This document shows positions 35,737-44,319 of a DNA stretch of 64,000 nucleotides, in pieces. How positions within the stretch are numbered: position 1 is the first letter of the stretch; each line of letters opens with the position of its first letter. Source of the stretch: Pseudomonas izuensis (lineage in GTDB: Bacteria; Pseudomonadota; Gammaproteobacteria; Pseudomonadales; Pseudomonadaceae); assembly GCF_009861505.1 (NCBI RefSeq), contig NZ_WTFT01000026.1, positions 62,001 through 126,000 of the forward strand, given 5' to 3'. The notes below the pieces were generated by a model. It made no database searches, was not told the DNA's origin, and saw nothing but the letters and a program-made list of their open reading frames with translations. The position numbers and the translations under genes are program-made.

Positions 35737-36861
35737 TTACTTGCGGGCCTTGAGAATGACGAACTTCGGCGTAGCTGCCACTTGCTCGACACCGCGGAAC
35801 AAACGCGCCAGTTTGCTGTGGTAACCCAGGTGACGATTGCCGACGATGTACAACGCACCCCCCACCACCAGGGCCTCCCGGGCTTGCTGGAACATCCGCC
35901 AGGCGAGGAAGTCGCCAACAACCTGTTGCTGGTGGAACGGTGGATTGCACAGTACTACGTCCAGCGATTGAGGATCCTGCCCGGCCAGGCCATCACCGGC
36001 ACGCACGATGACATCGCGGTCACCCAGTGCCGCGCGCCAGTTTTCGGCGGCCGACTGCACCGCCATGAACGATTCGTCCACCAGCGTGTAATGGGCGTCG
36101 GGGTTTTGCAGGGCGCTGGCGATGGCCAGCACGCCATTACCGCATCCGAGGTCGGCAACCCGTACCGCGCCAAGGTTTTTCGGCAAGTGCGGCAAAAATG
36201 CCCGCGTGCCGATATCCAGGCCTTCGCGGCAGAAGACGTTGGCGTGGTTAAGCAGTTCGATGGACGGGGTGTCGAGACGATATCGGGTCGGGTAGGGCGA
36301 CGAGGCCGGTGCCTTGGCTTCAACCGTGGCAATCAGCAACCGGGCTTTCTTCACCGCCAGTGACGCCTGCACCGGTCCGATGTAGCGCTCCAGCAGATCA
36401 CCCGCGGCCCGTGGCAAATGTTTGATCATCGCTCCCGCAATCACTTGAGCGCCGGGAGCCAATTGGCCTTGCAGGCGGATTAGTTGCTCTTCCAGTAACG
36501 CCAGAGTCTTTGGCACCCGTACCAGCACCTGGTCAAACGGCCCCGTCGGTATTTCGCTGGCGGGTATGGCCGGCACCGCATCAAACGCCTGGCCATTGCG
36601 GGCCAGGTTCTTTTCCAGGCCTTGAAAGGCCAGGAACGAGTCGCCACTACTGGTCACCCTGACCTTGCCGGCCAGACTGGCGGCCAATGCGCCGAAACTG
36701 TCGTTCAGCACCAGGACCCGCGTGTCGACCGAGGGCTTCTGCTCGGCCAGGTGATTGAGCAGGTACTCGTCTGCCGCATCAAAAGCTTGCAGCGGTTCGT
36801 TCTGCTGTTCGGGCTGGCGGATCAGGTCAAGGCTGGCGAAAGGTGTTTCGAGCAAAGGCAT
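35737..36861 (-). CDS. rlmG: 23S rRNA (guanine-1835 N2)-methyltransferase
   Basis: 374 residues. The N-terminal half is a degenerate methyltransferase-like domain; the C-terminal half (from about 190) has the AdoMet site VADLGCGNGVLAIASAL and catalytic DVVLCNPPFHQQ. Layout and length fit RlmG, which methylates G1835 in 23S rRNA on naked rRNA. It converges on the cio operon terminator. Confidence 0.92.
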   Translation of the reverse strand: MPLLETPFASLDLIRQPEQQNEPLQAFDAADEYLLNHLAEQKPSVDTRVLVLNDSFGALAASLAGKVRVTSSGDSFLAFQGLEKNLARNGQAFDAVPAIPASEIPTGPFDQVLVRVPKTLALLEEQLIRLQGQLAPGAQVIAGAMIKHLPRAAGDLLERYIGPVQASLAVKKARLLIATVEAKAPASSPYPTRYRLDTPSIELLNHANVFCREGLDIGTRAFLPHLPKNLGAVRVADLGCGNGVLAIASALQNPDAHYTLVDESFMAVQSAAENWRAALGDRDVIVRAGDGLAGQDPQSLDVVLCNPPFHQQQVVGDFLAWRMFQQAREALVVGGALYIVGNRHLGYHSKLARLFRGVEQVAATPKFVILKARK

Positions 36862-37026
36862 GGTGCGGGGCTCTGGGTAATCAACGGGTATCCCGTGCCC
36901 AGGGGCGTCCTGGCGGGCGGGGCCGTCCGAGTGGACTGCGTCGTGGGAAACTCACACGTCATCACTCAGGATGGGACCGCGAATAGTACGTTTTTTTGTA
37001 TCGGATTACTCGCAGGTTTTTTCGGC

Positions 37027-37761
37027 TCAGCGCATCGTGTTGCTATTGAGATAACCAGCCTTCACGGCGGCGATAACGGCAGAAACCTTGTTATTGACCC
37101 CGAATTTGCGGATGGCTTCCTGTACATGGAAATTGATTGTGCGGGCGCTGAGATTGAGAATCCGGGCGCTTTCATAAGCGGTCTTGCCGGCTGCCGCCAG
37201 TTTCAGTACGTCGATTTCCCGTGGCGATAATTGCGGTGTAGACGATTTGGCCGGTTCCTTGGGCAGGGTTTGCACGACCAGCTTATGCAAGTGACGGCCA
37301 ATGAACACGGAGAAACCCAGGTTTTCATAGAGCTCCCACGGACTGATCGGGCAATGGCTTCTGGCCAGGCTCAGAATACTGCAGAAGCCGCTATCGTCGT
37401 CGTGAACGGCTTGTGACCAGCCATGCTGTATTCCTTGCTGCTCAAGTGTCGCCCAAATCCATGGCACCTCGCAGAAAAGTTCTTCACTCCAAAGAATGGG
37501 TAGCATAGATTGATTGCAATGAGCCACTACTGGGTCGAAGGATCCGTACTTCCTTTTTTCATATTCGGTGTTCCAGTATTGTGGGTAATTATTGAACCGC
37601 ACCGTATGGAAGTGCTCAGTTTTTGTTGGGCAAGTCGTTGAAAAGGCGAAAAATTTAAATCCGATATTTTTCACGAAATTCAATGATATTCGGTAAGCGC
37701 TCTCCAGTTCGGTAGTAGAAGATATTTGTTTAAGTTGAGACTCCTTCCATTTTTCCATCAT
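37027..37761 (-). CDS. LuxR-type quorum-sensing regulator (solo)
   Basis: 244 residues. The N-terminal autoinducer-binding domain keeps all the usual acyl-homoserine-lactone contacts: Trp63, Tyr67, Asp76, Pro77 and Trp91 in the spacing of TraR (W57, Y61, D70, P71, W85). The C-terminal LuxR helix-turn-helix is LSPREIDVLKLAAAGKTAYESARILNLSARTINFHV-like, with the invariant Glu, Leu and Gly. No luxI-type synthase is in the window, so it is a solo here. Codon use is AT-rich compared with its neighbours (AAA, TTT, ATA), suggesting acquisition. Confidence 0.9.
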   Translation of the reverse strand: MMEKWKESQLKQISSTTELESAYRISLNFVKNIGFKFFAFSTTCPTKTEHFHTVRFNNYPQYWNTEYEKRKYGSFDPVVAHCNQSMLPILWSEELFCEVPWIWATLEQQGIQHGWSQAVHDDDSGFCSILSLARSHCPISPWELYENLGFSVFIGRHLHKLVVQTLPKEPAKSSTPQLSPREIDVLKLAAAGKTAYESARILNLSARTINFHVQEAIRKFGVNNKVSAVIAAVKAGYLNSNTMR

Positions 37762-38082
37762 GAGGCTCCACAGTCGTGATAGCTTGAGGGCGCGGATTGG
37801 ATCCAGATGATCAGCGAGAAAGGGAGTGTAGGATGTTTCCGATACGTATGTTGAGAATTTTTTAATTCATTAATGTCTTTCATGAAATTTTATGGTTCTA
37901 ACCGTGATTCATCGCTAGGCAGTTAATTTGAATGACAGTGTTAATCTTATTTTGAACTGAGCAGTTAATGCTTATATCAAGGTAATGAGAATCGGAGTAT
38001 TTGCCAAAGACACTACAAAGCGTCGGTGTTTATCGGGCTCGCTTTGCGAGACACTGCGGTTATCTGTTGAATGGAGCCCACC
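37762..38082. promoter_or_regulatory. AT-rich divergent promoter region, luxR solo and fprB
   Basis: 321 bases, strongly AT-rich between 37830 and 37995. It carries a short direct repeat GCAGTTAAT (near 37919 and 37962). I see no lux-box-like palindrome and no gene. Confidence 0.5.
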
Positions 38083-38859
38083 ATGACTGCCAGCGAAGAG
38101 AAATTTACTCGCCAGAGTTTGCTCGACGTCCAGCCATTGACCCCGAACCTGTTCACCCTGCGCGCCACCAGGGATTCGGGCTTTCGTTTTCGTGCAGGGC
38201 AATTTGCCCGGTTGGGCGTGACAAAAGCCGATGGCAGTACCGTATGGCGTGCTTATTCCATGGTGTCGTCGCCCTTTGACGAGTTTCTCGAGTTCTTTTC
38301 CATTGTCGTGCCGGGAGGCGAGTTCACCAGTGAACTGAGTCGGCTAGGCGTCGGCGATACACTGCTGGTTGACCGCCAGGCCTTCGGTTACCTGACGCTC
38401 GATCGTTTTGCCGAGGGGCGTGATCTGTGGTTGTTATCCTCCGGTACTGGCCTGGCGCCGTTTCTGTCGATTCTCCAGGACTTCGAGGTGTGGGAGAAGT
38501 TTGAGCGGATCATCCTGGTCTACAGCGTGCGCGAATCTCGGGAGTTGGCCTATCAGAAGCTCATAGCGGAGCTCGGGCAGCGTGAATACCTGGCGGAATT
38601 CGCGCACAAGTTGCAGCTCATCAACACGGTGACTCGTGAGCAACATCCTGGTGCGCTGAATGGCCGGATCACCACGCTGATCGAAAATGGTGAGCTGGAG
38701 CGGGCTGCCGGGGTGGCGATGACACCCGAGCACTCGCGGGTTATGTTGTGCGGCAACCCGCAGATGATCGATGACACGCGCAAATTGCTCAAACAGCGTG
38801 ACATGCACTTGAGCCTGAGCCGGCGACCCGGTCAGGTGGCGGTGGAAAACTTCTGGTAA
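38083..38859 (+). CDS. fprB: Ferredoxin--NADP(+) reductase
   Basis: 258 residues from the ATG at 38083 with GGAG upstream. The FAD motif is RAYSMVSSPFDEFLEFFSIVV (RxYS), NADP binding is LLSSGTGLAPFLSIL and VMLCGNPQMIDDT, and the terminal VENFW matches bacterial subclass I reductases. It shuttles electrons between NADPH and ferredoxin or flavodoxin in stress and iron metabolism. I use fprB because it neighbours mscL, as in P. aeruginosa (PA4615 beside PA4614). Confidence 0.88.
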   Translation: MTASEEKFTRQSLLDVQPLTPNLFTLRATRDSGFRFRAGQFARLGVTKADGSTVWRAYSMVSSPFDEFLEFFSIVVPGGEFTSELSRLGVGDTLLVDRQAFGYLTLDRFAEGRDLWLLSSGTGLAPFLSILQDFEVWEKFERIILVYSVRESRELAYQKLIAELGQREYLAEFAHKLQLINTVTREQHPGALNGRITTLIENGELERAAGVAMTPEHSRVMLCGNPQMIDDTRKLLKQRDMHLSLSRRPGQVAVENFW

Positions 38860-38860
38860 G

Positions 38861-38890
38861 AAAACGGCGCCCTCAAGGCGCCGTTTTTTT
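38861..38890. terminator. Bidirectional intrinsic terminator
   Basis: AAAACGGCGCC-ctcaa-GGCGCCGTTTT with T-runs on both strands lies between convergent fprB and mscL. Confidence 0.9.
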
Positions 38891-38901
38891 CGCTCAAACG
38901 C

Positions 38902-39315
38902 TCAAGGTCGATTGTTCTGGGCTTTGAGCAGGTCACGGATCTCACCCAGCAGCTCTTCTTCCTTGGTCGGTACTGGCGGCAGGGTAGGGGCGACAGCCTC
39001 TTCGCGCTTCAGGCGGTTGATGGCCTTGACGCCCATGAAGATTGCAAAGGCCACGATGATGAAGTCGATCATGCTCTGAATGAACTTGCCGTACGCCAGC
39101 ACCACCGCCGGGGCGTTTCCGCTGGCGGCCTTGAGCGTAATGGCCAGGTCACTGAAGTCCACCCCGCCGATCAGCAGCCCGATGGGAGGCATGACCACAT
39201 CACCCACAAACGATGTAACGATCTTGCCGAAGGCCGCGCCGATGATGATGCCGACGGCCATGTCGACCACATTGCCTTTGACCGCGAAGGCCTTGAACTC
39301 ATTTAGCACGCCCAT
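38902..39315 (-). CDS. mscL: Large-conductance mechanosensitive channel
   Basis: 137 residues. [46 protein letters not shown] holds the N-terminal helix and first membrane helix with the pore-lining Gly pattern. The second helix is [18 protein letters not shown] and the C-terminal bundle [14 protein letters not shown]. It opens under membrane tension to release solutes during osmotic downshock. Confidence 0.95.
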   Translation of the reverse strand: MGVLNEFKAFAVKGNVVDMAVGIIIGAAFGKIVTSFVGDVVMPPIGLLIGGVDFSDLAITLKAASGNAPAVVLAYGKFIQSMIDFIIVAFAIFMGVKAINRLKREEAVAPTLPPVPTKEEELLGEIRDLLKAQNNRP

Positions 39316-39882
39316 AGGTTATTTCCTTGTTACGGATGAGGTTGGTGAGGGCAGTGTAAATCAGCCAATCACATCTTGCTCGATTCACCTGCCTGCAACG
39401 ATGCCTGCCATCGACCCGTACATTGGGAAAATTTACAAAATGCCATCACTGCAGGACGATCGCGATAGGCACTCGCATAATAATTTCACGATCATGTTTA
39501 TTTTTTTAGTTTGGACTATTTGATTTTTAAATAAGGAGGTTGGAGTGAATGGATAAACAAAAATATAAATCAAGTTTCACTTGAAGTTCCCGTGGAGTTC
39601 AAGTCTGAGCGAGAGCGGGCCGGTGGGTTTAAGTATGAGTAGTGTTTGGGATTCATTTTTATATTCAGTTGTACGTGAAAGCAGTAATTGTCGCAGGCTT
39701 GTACAAGTTATTTGGGTCGGAGTTGAGGGGGCAGCCCGTACAGTGGTACAGGTTTTCGAAACTTTCCACTTATGAACTAAATTAAGACATCCAAACAAGA
39801 TAATACCGACGACTCGTCTGCAACACTGTCGCGCCGACCCGTCTCACCTGAGCTATCATCGCGGTTTTTGCCGGGAGTTCAG
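39316..39882. other. AT-rich intergenic island with candidate small frames
   Basis: 567 bases between mscL and radA without a supported gene. From about 39480 to 39800 the sequence is far richer in A and T than its surroundings. A very strong ribosome site (AAGGAGG, 39533-39539) precedes an ATG at 39549 that reads only 11 codons. A second frame of 46 codons begins at 39635 with GGTGGG upstream and ends at 39775 (MSSVWDSFLYSVVRESS...). Neither resembles a known family; I do not call them genes. Confidence 0.3.
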
Positions 39883-41250
39883 ATGGCCAAGGCCAAGCGC
39901 ATGTACGGCTGCACCGAGTGCGGCTCAACCTTCCCGAAGTGGGCCGGTCAATGCGGCGAATGCGGCGCCTGGAACACGCTGACCGAAACCATGGTGGAAA
40001 GCGGCGGGGCAGCGGCACCCAGCGGGCGCACCGGTTGGGCCGGCCAACAGGCGCAGATCAAGACCCTGGCCGAAGTCAGCGTCGAAGAGATACCGCGCTT
40101 TTCCACCGTATCCAGCGAGCTGGATCGGGTATTGGGCGGGGGGCTCGTCGACGGTTCCGTGGTGCTGATCGGCGGTGACCCCGGCATCGGCAAATCGACC
40201 ATTTTGTTGCAGACCTTGTGCAACCTGGCCAAGAGCATGCCGGCCCTCTACGTCACCGGTGAAGAATCCCAGCAACAGGTGGCCATGCGCGCCCGACGCC
40301 TGGGCTTGCCTCAGGACCAGCTGCGGGTCATGACCGAAACCTGCATCGAAACCATCATCGCCACGGCCCGACAGGAAAAACCCAAGGTCATGGTGATAGA
40401 TTCGATCCAGACGATTTTCACCGAGCAGTTGCAATCGGCACCGGGCGGCGTTTCCCAGGTGCGCGAAAGCGCGGCCTTGTTGGTGCGCTATGCCAAGCAG
40501 AGTGGCACGGCGATCTTCCTTGTCGGCCACGTGACCAAGGAAGGTGCATTGGCCGGGCCGCGAGTGCTGGAGCACATGGTCGATACCGTGCTGTATTTCG
40601 AGGGCGAATCCGACGGGCGTTTGCGTTTATTGCGGGCCGTGAAAAACCGTTTCGGCGCGGTCAACGAATTGGGTGTGTTCGGCATGACTGACAAGGGCCT
40701 GAAAGAAGTCTCCAACCCATCGGCGATTTTTCTGACCCGTGCGCAGGAAGAAGTCCCCGGCAGTGTGGTCATGGCGACATGGGAGGGCACACGGCCGATG
40801 CTGGTGGAAGTCCAGGCATTGGTGGATGACAGCCATTTGGCCAACCCGCGTCGGGTGACGCTGGGGCTGGATCAGAATCGTCTGGCGATGTTGCTGGCGG
40901 TGCTGCATCGTCACGGCGGTATTCCCACCCACGATCAGGACGTGTTCCTCAACGTGGTCGGCGGCGTAAAGGTGCTGGAAACGGCGTCGGACCTGGCATT
41001 GATGGCGGCGGTGATGTCCAGCTTGCGCAACCGGCCGCTGCCCCATGACTTGCTGGTGTTTGGTGAAGTGGGGTTGTCCGGCGAAGTGCGCCCGGTGCCA
41101 AGCGGCCAGGAGCGCCTGAAGGAAGCGGCCAAGCACGGTTTCAAGCGTGCCATCGTGCCTAAGGGCAATGCGCCGAAGGAAGCCCCGCCCGGGTTGCAGA
41201 TCATTGCGGTCACCCGGCTGGAGCAGGCGCTCGACGCGTTGTTCGAATAA
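39883..41250 (+). CDS. radA: DNA repair protein RadA
   Basis: 455 residues from the ATG at 39883. A zinc finger (Cys10, Cys13, Cys24, Cys27) is followed by Walker A GGDPGIGKST, the RadA-specific KNRFG motif, and a C-terminal Lon-like domain (DLALMAAVMSSLRNRPLPHDLLVFGEVGLSGEVRPV). RadA is a RecA-like branch-migration ATPase acting in recombination repair. It stands alone, ahead of a REPIN. Confidence 0.95.
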   Translation: MAKAKRMYGCTECGSTFPKWAGQCGECGAWNTLTETMVESGGAAAPSGRTGWAGQQAQIKTLAEVSVEEIPRFSTVSSELDRVLGGGLVDGSVVLIGGDPGIGKSTILLQTLCNLAKSMPALYVTGEESQQQVAMRARRLGLPQDQLRVMTETCIETIIATARQEKPKVMVIDSIQTIFTEQLQSAPGGVSQVRESAALLVRYAKQSGTAIFLVGHVTKEGALAGPRVLEHMVDTVLYFEGESDGRLRLLRAVKNRFGAVNELGVFGMTDKGLKEVSNPSAIFLTRAQEEVPGSVVMATWEGTRPMLVEVQALVDDSHLANPRRVTLGLDQNRLAMLLAVLHRHGGIPTHDQDVFLNVVGGVKVLETASDLALMAAVMSSLRNRPLPHDLLVFGEVGLSGEVRPVPSGQERLKEAAKHGFKRAIVPKGNAPKEAPPGLQIIAVTRLEQALDALFE

Positions 41251-41261
41251 ACACACCTCTG

Positions 41262-41345
41262 TGTAGGAGCTGGCTTGCCAGCGAAAGCGGCCTGCAAAAC
41301 ACCACAAGGTTCTAGGCCTATTCGCCGGCAAGCCGGCTCCTACGA
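41262..41345. repeat. REPIN with unlike arms
   Basis: The left arm is GGAGCTGGCTTGCCAGCGAA and the right arm TTCGCCGGCAAGCCGGCTCC, so the two copies belong to different core subtypes. All other REPINs here have matching arms. Confidence 0.85.
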
Positions 41346-41351
41346 TGGCGT

Positions 41352-41720
41352 TCACACCTCTATAAGTGCACCCAACTCCCGCTCAAGCTCCTGCGGATCA
41401 CCCAGATTGAATTCAATCAATCGCCGCAGGCGCTCAATGGACTCCAGGCTGATGTGCCGGCAGACAAACCCGAGCTGGCCATGGTCTTCATGGGCCAGTT
41501 GCACATCCATTTCGATGTCGGTGTCTTCGCTCAGATGAATGTCGACAAAAAAATCTTGCTTCGGATTGCCCAGCCACGGTTCAGGCCGCTGGATCAGCAG
41601 CCCCTTGAGCGACAGATCGATCAGCTTCACCGGCCAGATGAACGCCCCCTGGCTCAGCTCGGTTTTGGCATCGAACGCAATACGTTTGAAGCGGCGGCGA
41701 TCGGCAGGGTGTTCGCTCAT
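41352..41720 (-). CDS. mapZ: Single-domain PilZ cyclic-di-GMP receptor, MapZ-like
   Basis: 122 residues. The c-di-GMP motifs RRRFKRIAFD (RxxxR, residues 8-17) and DLSLKGLLI (D/NxSxxG, 36-44) are intact. The C-terminal part SIERLRRLIEFNLGDPQELERELGAL closely matches PA4608, which binds the chemotaxis methyltransferase CheR in P. aeruginosa. A role in chemotaxis or motility control is likely. It is divergent from cstA. Confidence 0.87.
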   Translation of the reverse strand: MSEHPADRRRFKRIAFDAKTELSQGAFIWPVKLIDLSLKGLLIQRPEPWLGNPKQDFFVDIHLSEDTDIEMDVQLAHEDHGQLGFVCRHISLESIERLRRLIEFNLGDPQELERELGALIEV

Positions 41721-41868
41721 GGCGCAATCCTCTAGATGTTCGCTGACTATAGACCCGCCTTGTTAGAACCTGCCAGCAGGACAGGGCTCTAGACCAACGT
41801 TGGGGTATGGCCTTTGTTGTCAGGAGAGCTAAACTCGGGGTGGTTGTCTTTCTGTCCACTCTGGCTGG

Positions 41869-41892
41869 AATAATAAAATGAAAAATAATAAT
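41869..41892 (+). promoter_or_regulatory. Candidate Hfq/Crc catabolite-repression site over the cstA start
   Basis: AATAATAA (41869-41876) directly before the ATG and AAAAATAATAAT (41881-41892) just after it fit the A-rich ARN-repeat (AANAANAA) motif bound by Hfq with Crc to block translation in pseudomonads. Confidence 0.55.
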
Positions 41893-43944
41893 AGCCCGCT
41901 ACGCCACTTACCCTGGCTGGTGCTGGCAATCGTTGGGGCCTGTGCCCTCGGGGTAGTGGCATTGCGCCGAGGTGAGGCGATCAACGCCTTGTGGATTGTG
42001 GTCGCTGCCGTGGCTATCTATCTGGTCGCGTATCGCTACTACAGCCTGTTCATCGCTAACAATGTGATGCAACTCGACCCGCGACGGGCCACCCCCGCCG
42101 TGCTCAATAACGATGGTCTGGACTACGTCCCAACCAACAAACACATTCTTTTCGGTCACCACTTCGCGGCCATCGCCGGCGCGGGGCCACTGGTCGGTCC
42201 GGTCCTGGCGGCGCAGATGGGCTACCTGCCCGGCACGTTGTGGCTGATCGCCGGCGTGGTGCTGGCCGGTGCCGTGCAGGACTTCATGGTCCTGTTCATG
42301 TCCACCCGCCGCAACGGCCGCTCGCTCGGCGACATGGTCCGTGAAGAAATGGGCCGCATCCCTGGCACCATTGCGCTGTTCGGCTGCTTCCTGATCATGA
42401 TCATCATCCTCGCGGTGCTGGCGCTGATCGTGGTCAAGGCCCTGGCCGAAAGCCCGTGGGGGATTTTCACGGTGATGGCGACCATCCCGATCGCGATGTT
42501 CATGGGCATTTACATGCGCTACATCCGTCCGGGCCGCATCGGTGAAATTTCCGTGGTCGGCGTGGTGCTGCTGCTGGGTTCGATCTGGCTGGGCGGGCAG
42601 ATTGCCGCCGACCCGGTGTGGGCCAAGGCGTTCACCTTCAATGGCGTGCAGATTACCTGGATGCTGATCGGTTACGGTTTTGTCGCCGCCTCGTTGCCGG
42701 TATGGCTGATCCTGGCACCCCGTGACTACCTGTCGACTTTCCTGAAAATCGGCACCATCGTCGCCCTGGCGATCGGCATCCTGATCACTATGCCCGAGCT
42801 GAAAATGCCGGCGTTGACCCAATTCGTCGACGGCACCGGCCCGGTGTGGAAGGGCGGCCTGTTCCCGTTCCTGTTCATCACCATCGCCTGTGGCGCGGTC
42901 TCCGGTTTCCACGCGCTGATTTCTTCCGGCACCACGCCGAAGCTGCTGGATAACGAGACCAATGCTCGTTACATCGGTTACGGCGGCATGCTGATGGAAT
43001 CCTTCGTGGCCATCATGGCCATGGTCGCCGCGTCGGTGATCGAGCCCGGCGTGTACTTCGCCATGAACAGCCCGGCGGCGGTGGTCGGCGGCGATGTGGT
43101 GGCAGTGGCGACAGCCGTCAGCAACTGGGGCTTCGCGATTACACCGGAGGCGCTGCAAGCGGTGGCCCATAACATCGGGGAAACCACCGTCCTCGCCCGG
43201 GCCGGTGGTGCACCGACCCTGGCGGTGGGTATCGCACAGATCCTGCACAGTGTGCTGCCGGGTGAAAACACCATGGCGTTCTGGTATCACTTCGCGATCC
43301 TGTTCGAGGCGCTGTTCATCCTGACCGCGGTGGACGCCGGTACCCGTGCCGGACGTTTCATGCTGCAGGACTTGCTCGGCTCTTTCGTGCCGGCGCTGCA
43401 ACGTACCGAATCCTGGACCGCCAACCTGATCGCCACCGCCGGTTGTGTGGCCATGTGGGGTTGGCTGCTGTACCAGGGCGTGATCGATCCGCTGGGTGGT
43501 ATCAACACCCTGTGGCCGCTGTTCGGCATCTCCAACCAGATGCTGGCCGGTATCGCGCTGATGCTCGGCACGGTGGTGCTGATCAAGATGAAACGCCAAC
43601 GCTATATCTGGGTGACTTTGCTGCCAGCGGTCTGGCTGCTGATTTGCACCACCACTGCCGGCTTCATCAAGCTGTTCGACGCCAACCCGGCGATCGGCTT
43701 CCTGTCGCTGGCGAAAAAATACAGCGATGCCCTGGCCAATGGTCAGATCCTCGCCCCGGCCAAGGACATCACGCAGATGCAGCACGTGATCTTCAACGCC
43801 TACACCAACGCCACGCTGACCGCACTGTTCCTGTTTGTGGTGTTCAGCATCCTGTTCTATGCACTCAAGGTCGGCATTGCCGCCTGGGGTAAAAAAGAAC
43901 GTACGGATAAAGAATCGCCCTTCCAGGCGCTGCCGGATGCTTGA
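41878..43944 (+). CDS. cstA: Pyruvate transporter / carbon starvation protein CstA
   Basis: 688 residues and about 16-18 membrane helices. [28 protein letters not shown] and [21 protein letters not shown] are signatures of the CstA/BtsT pyruvate-proton symporters. GGAA is the only ribosome-site candidate and it lies next to the A-rich motif, so translation may be tunable. First of a conserved unit cstA-ybdD-yjiA, the same order as E. coli btsT-yjiX-yjiA. Inner membrane. Confidence 0.94.
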   Translation: MKNNNSPLRHLPWLVLAIVGACALGVVALRRGEAINALWIVVAAVAIYLVAYRYYSLFIANNVMQLDPRRATPAVLNNDGLDYVPTNKHILFGHHFAAIAGAGPLVGPVLAAQMGYLPGTLWLIAGVVLAGAVQDFMVLFMSTRRNGRSLGDMVREEMGRIPGTIALFGCFLIMIIILAVLALIVVKALAESPWGIFTVMATIPIAMFMGIYMRYIRPGRIGEISVVGVVLLLGSIWLGGQIAADPVWAKAFTFNGVQITWMLIGYGFVAASLPVWLILAPRDYLSTFLKIGTIVALAIGILITMPELKMPALTQFVDGTGPVWKGGLFPFLFITIACGAVSGFHALISSGTTPKLLDNETNARYIGYGGMLMESFVAIMAMVAASVIEPGVYFAMNSPAAVVGGDVVAVATAVSNWGFAITPEALQAVAHNIGETTVLARAGGAPTLAVGIAQILHSVLPGENTMAFWYHFAILFEALFILTAVDAGTRAGRFMLQDLLGSFVPALQRTESWTANLIATAGCVAMWGWLLYQGVIDPLGGINTLWPLFGISNQMLAGIALMLGTVVLIKMKRQRYIWVTLLPAVWLLICTTTAGFIKLFDANPAIGFLSLAKKYSDALANGQILAPAKDITQMQHVIFNAYTNATLTALFLFVVFSILFYALKVGIAAWGKKERTDKESPFQALPDA

Positions 43945-43958
43945 TCGAGGAATGCAGC

Positions 43959-44156
43959 ATGTTCAATGACCTGAGTCGCCTCGGCAAATACCTCGGTCAG
44001 GCCGCGCGCCTGATGGTCGGCATGCCCGACTACGACAATTACGTCGAGCACATGCACAGCAAACACCCGGACAAACCGGTGATGAGCTACGAAGCGTTCT
44101 TCCGCGAGCGCCAGGAAGCCCGTTACGGTGGCAAGGGTGGGCCGAAGTGCTGTTGA
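43959..44156 (+). CDS. ybdD: YbdD/YjiX-family small protein
   Basis: 65 residues from the ATG at 43959 with GAGGA upstream. [38 protein letters not shown] and the Cys-Cys end (GGPKCC) match YbdD/YjiX, small soluble proteins always found behind cstA-like genes and needed for full pyruvate uptake in E. coli. It lies 15 bases behind cstA. Confidence 0.9.
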   Translation: MFNDLSRLGKYLGQAARLMVGMPDYDNYVEHMHSKHPDKPVMSYEAFFRERQEARYGGKGGPKCC

Positions 44157-44183
44157 TCCGGCAGCCAGGTTGACGCAATACCC

Positions 44184-44273
44184 TGTGGGAGCGGGCTTGC
44201 CCGCGATGGCGGACTGTCAGTCAACAATGATGTTGAATGTCAAGTCGCTATCGCGGGCAAGCCCGCTCCCACA
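44184..44273. repeat. REPIN, GCGGGC subtype, inside the cstA unit
   Basis: TGTGGGAGCGGGCTTGCCCG and CGGGCAAGCCCGCTCCCACA lie between ybdD and the GTPase gene, so they may attenuate or separate the third gene of the unit. Confidence 0.9.
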
Positions 44274-44319
44274 TTGGTTTTGTGTTTCTTTCCAATTATT
44301 GCGAAACAGGAGATCCAGT

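Noticed and set aside
37762-38082. Possible lux box
   Set aside because: Only a short direct repeat GCAGTTAAT was found, with no 18-20 base palindrome.
39577-39798. Minus-strand 73-codon frame in the AT-rich gap
   Set aside because: No ribosome site or recognisable feature; likely chance.
41908-43785. Long open frame on the minus strand opposite cstA (about 625 codons)
   Set aside because: It is antisense to a well-conserved transporter in high-GC DNA, rich in His/Gln/Arg/Asp, without ribosome site or domain. Open antisense frames are expected from the codon bias.
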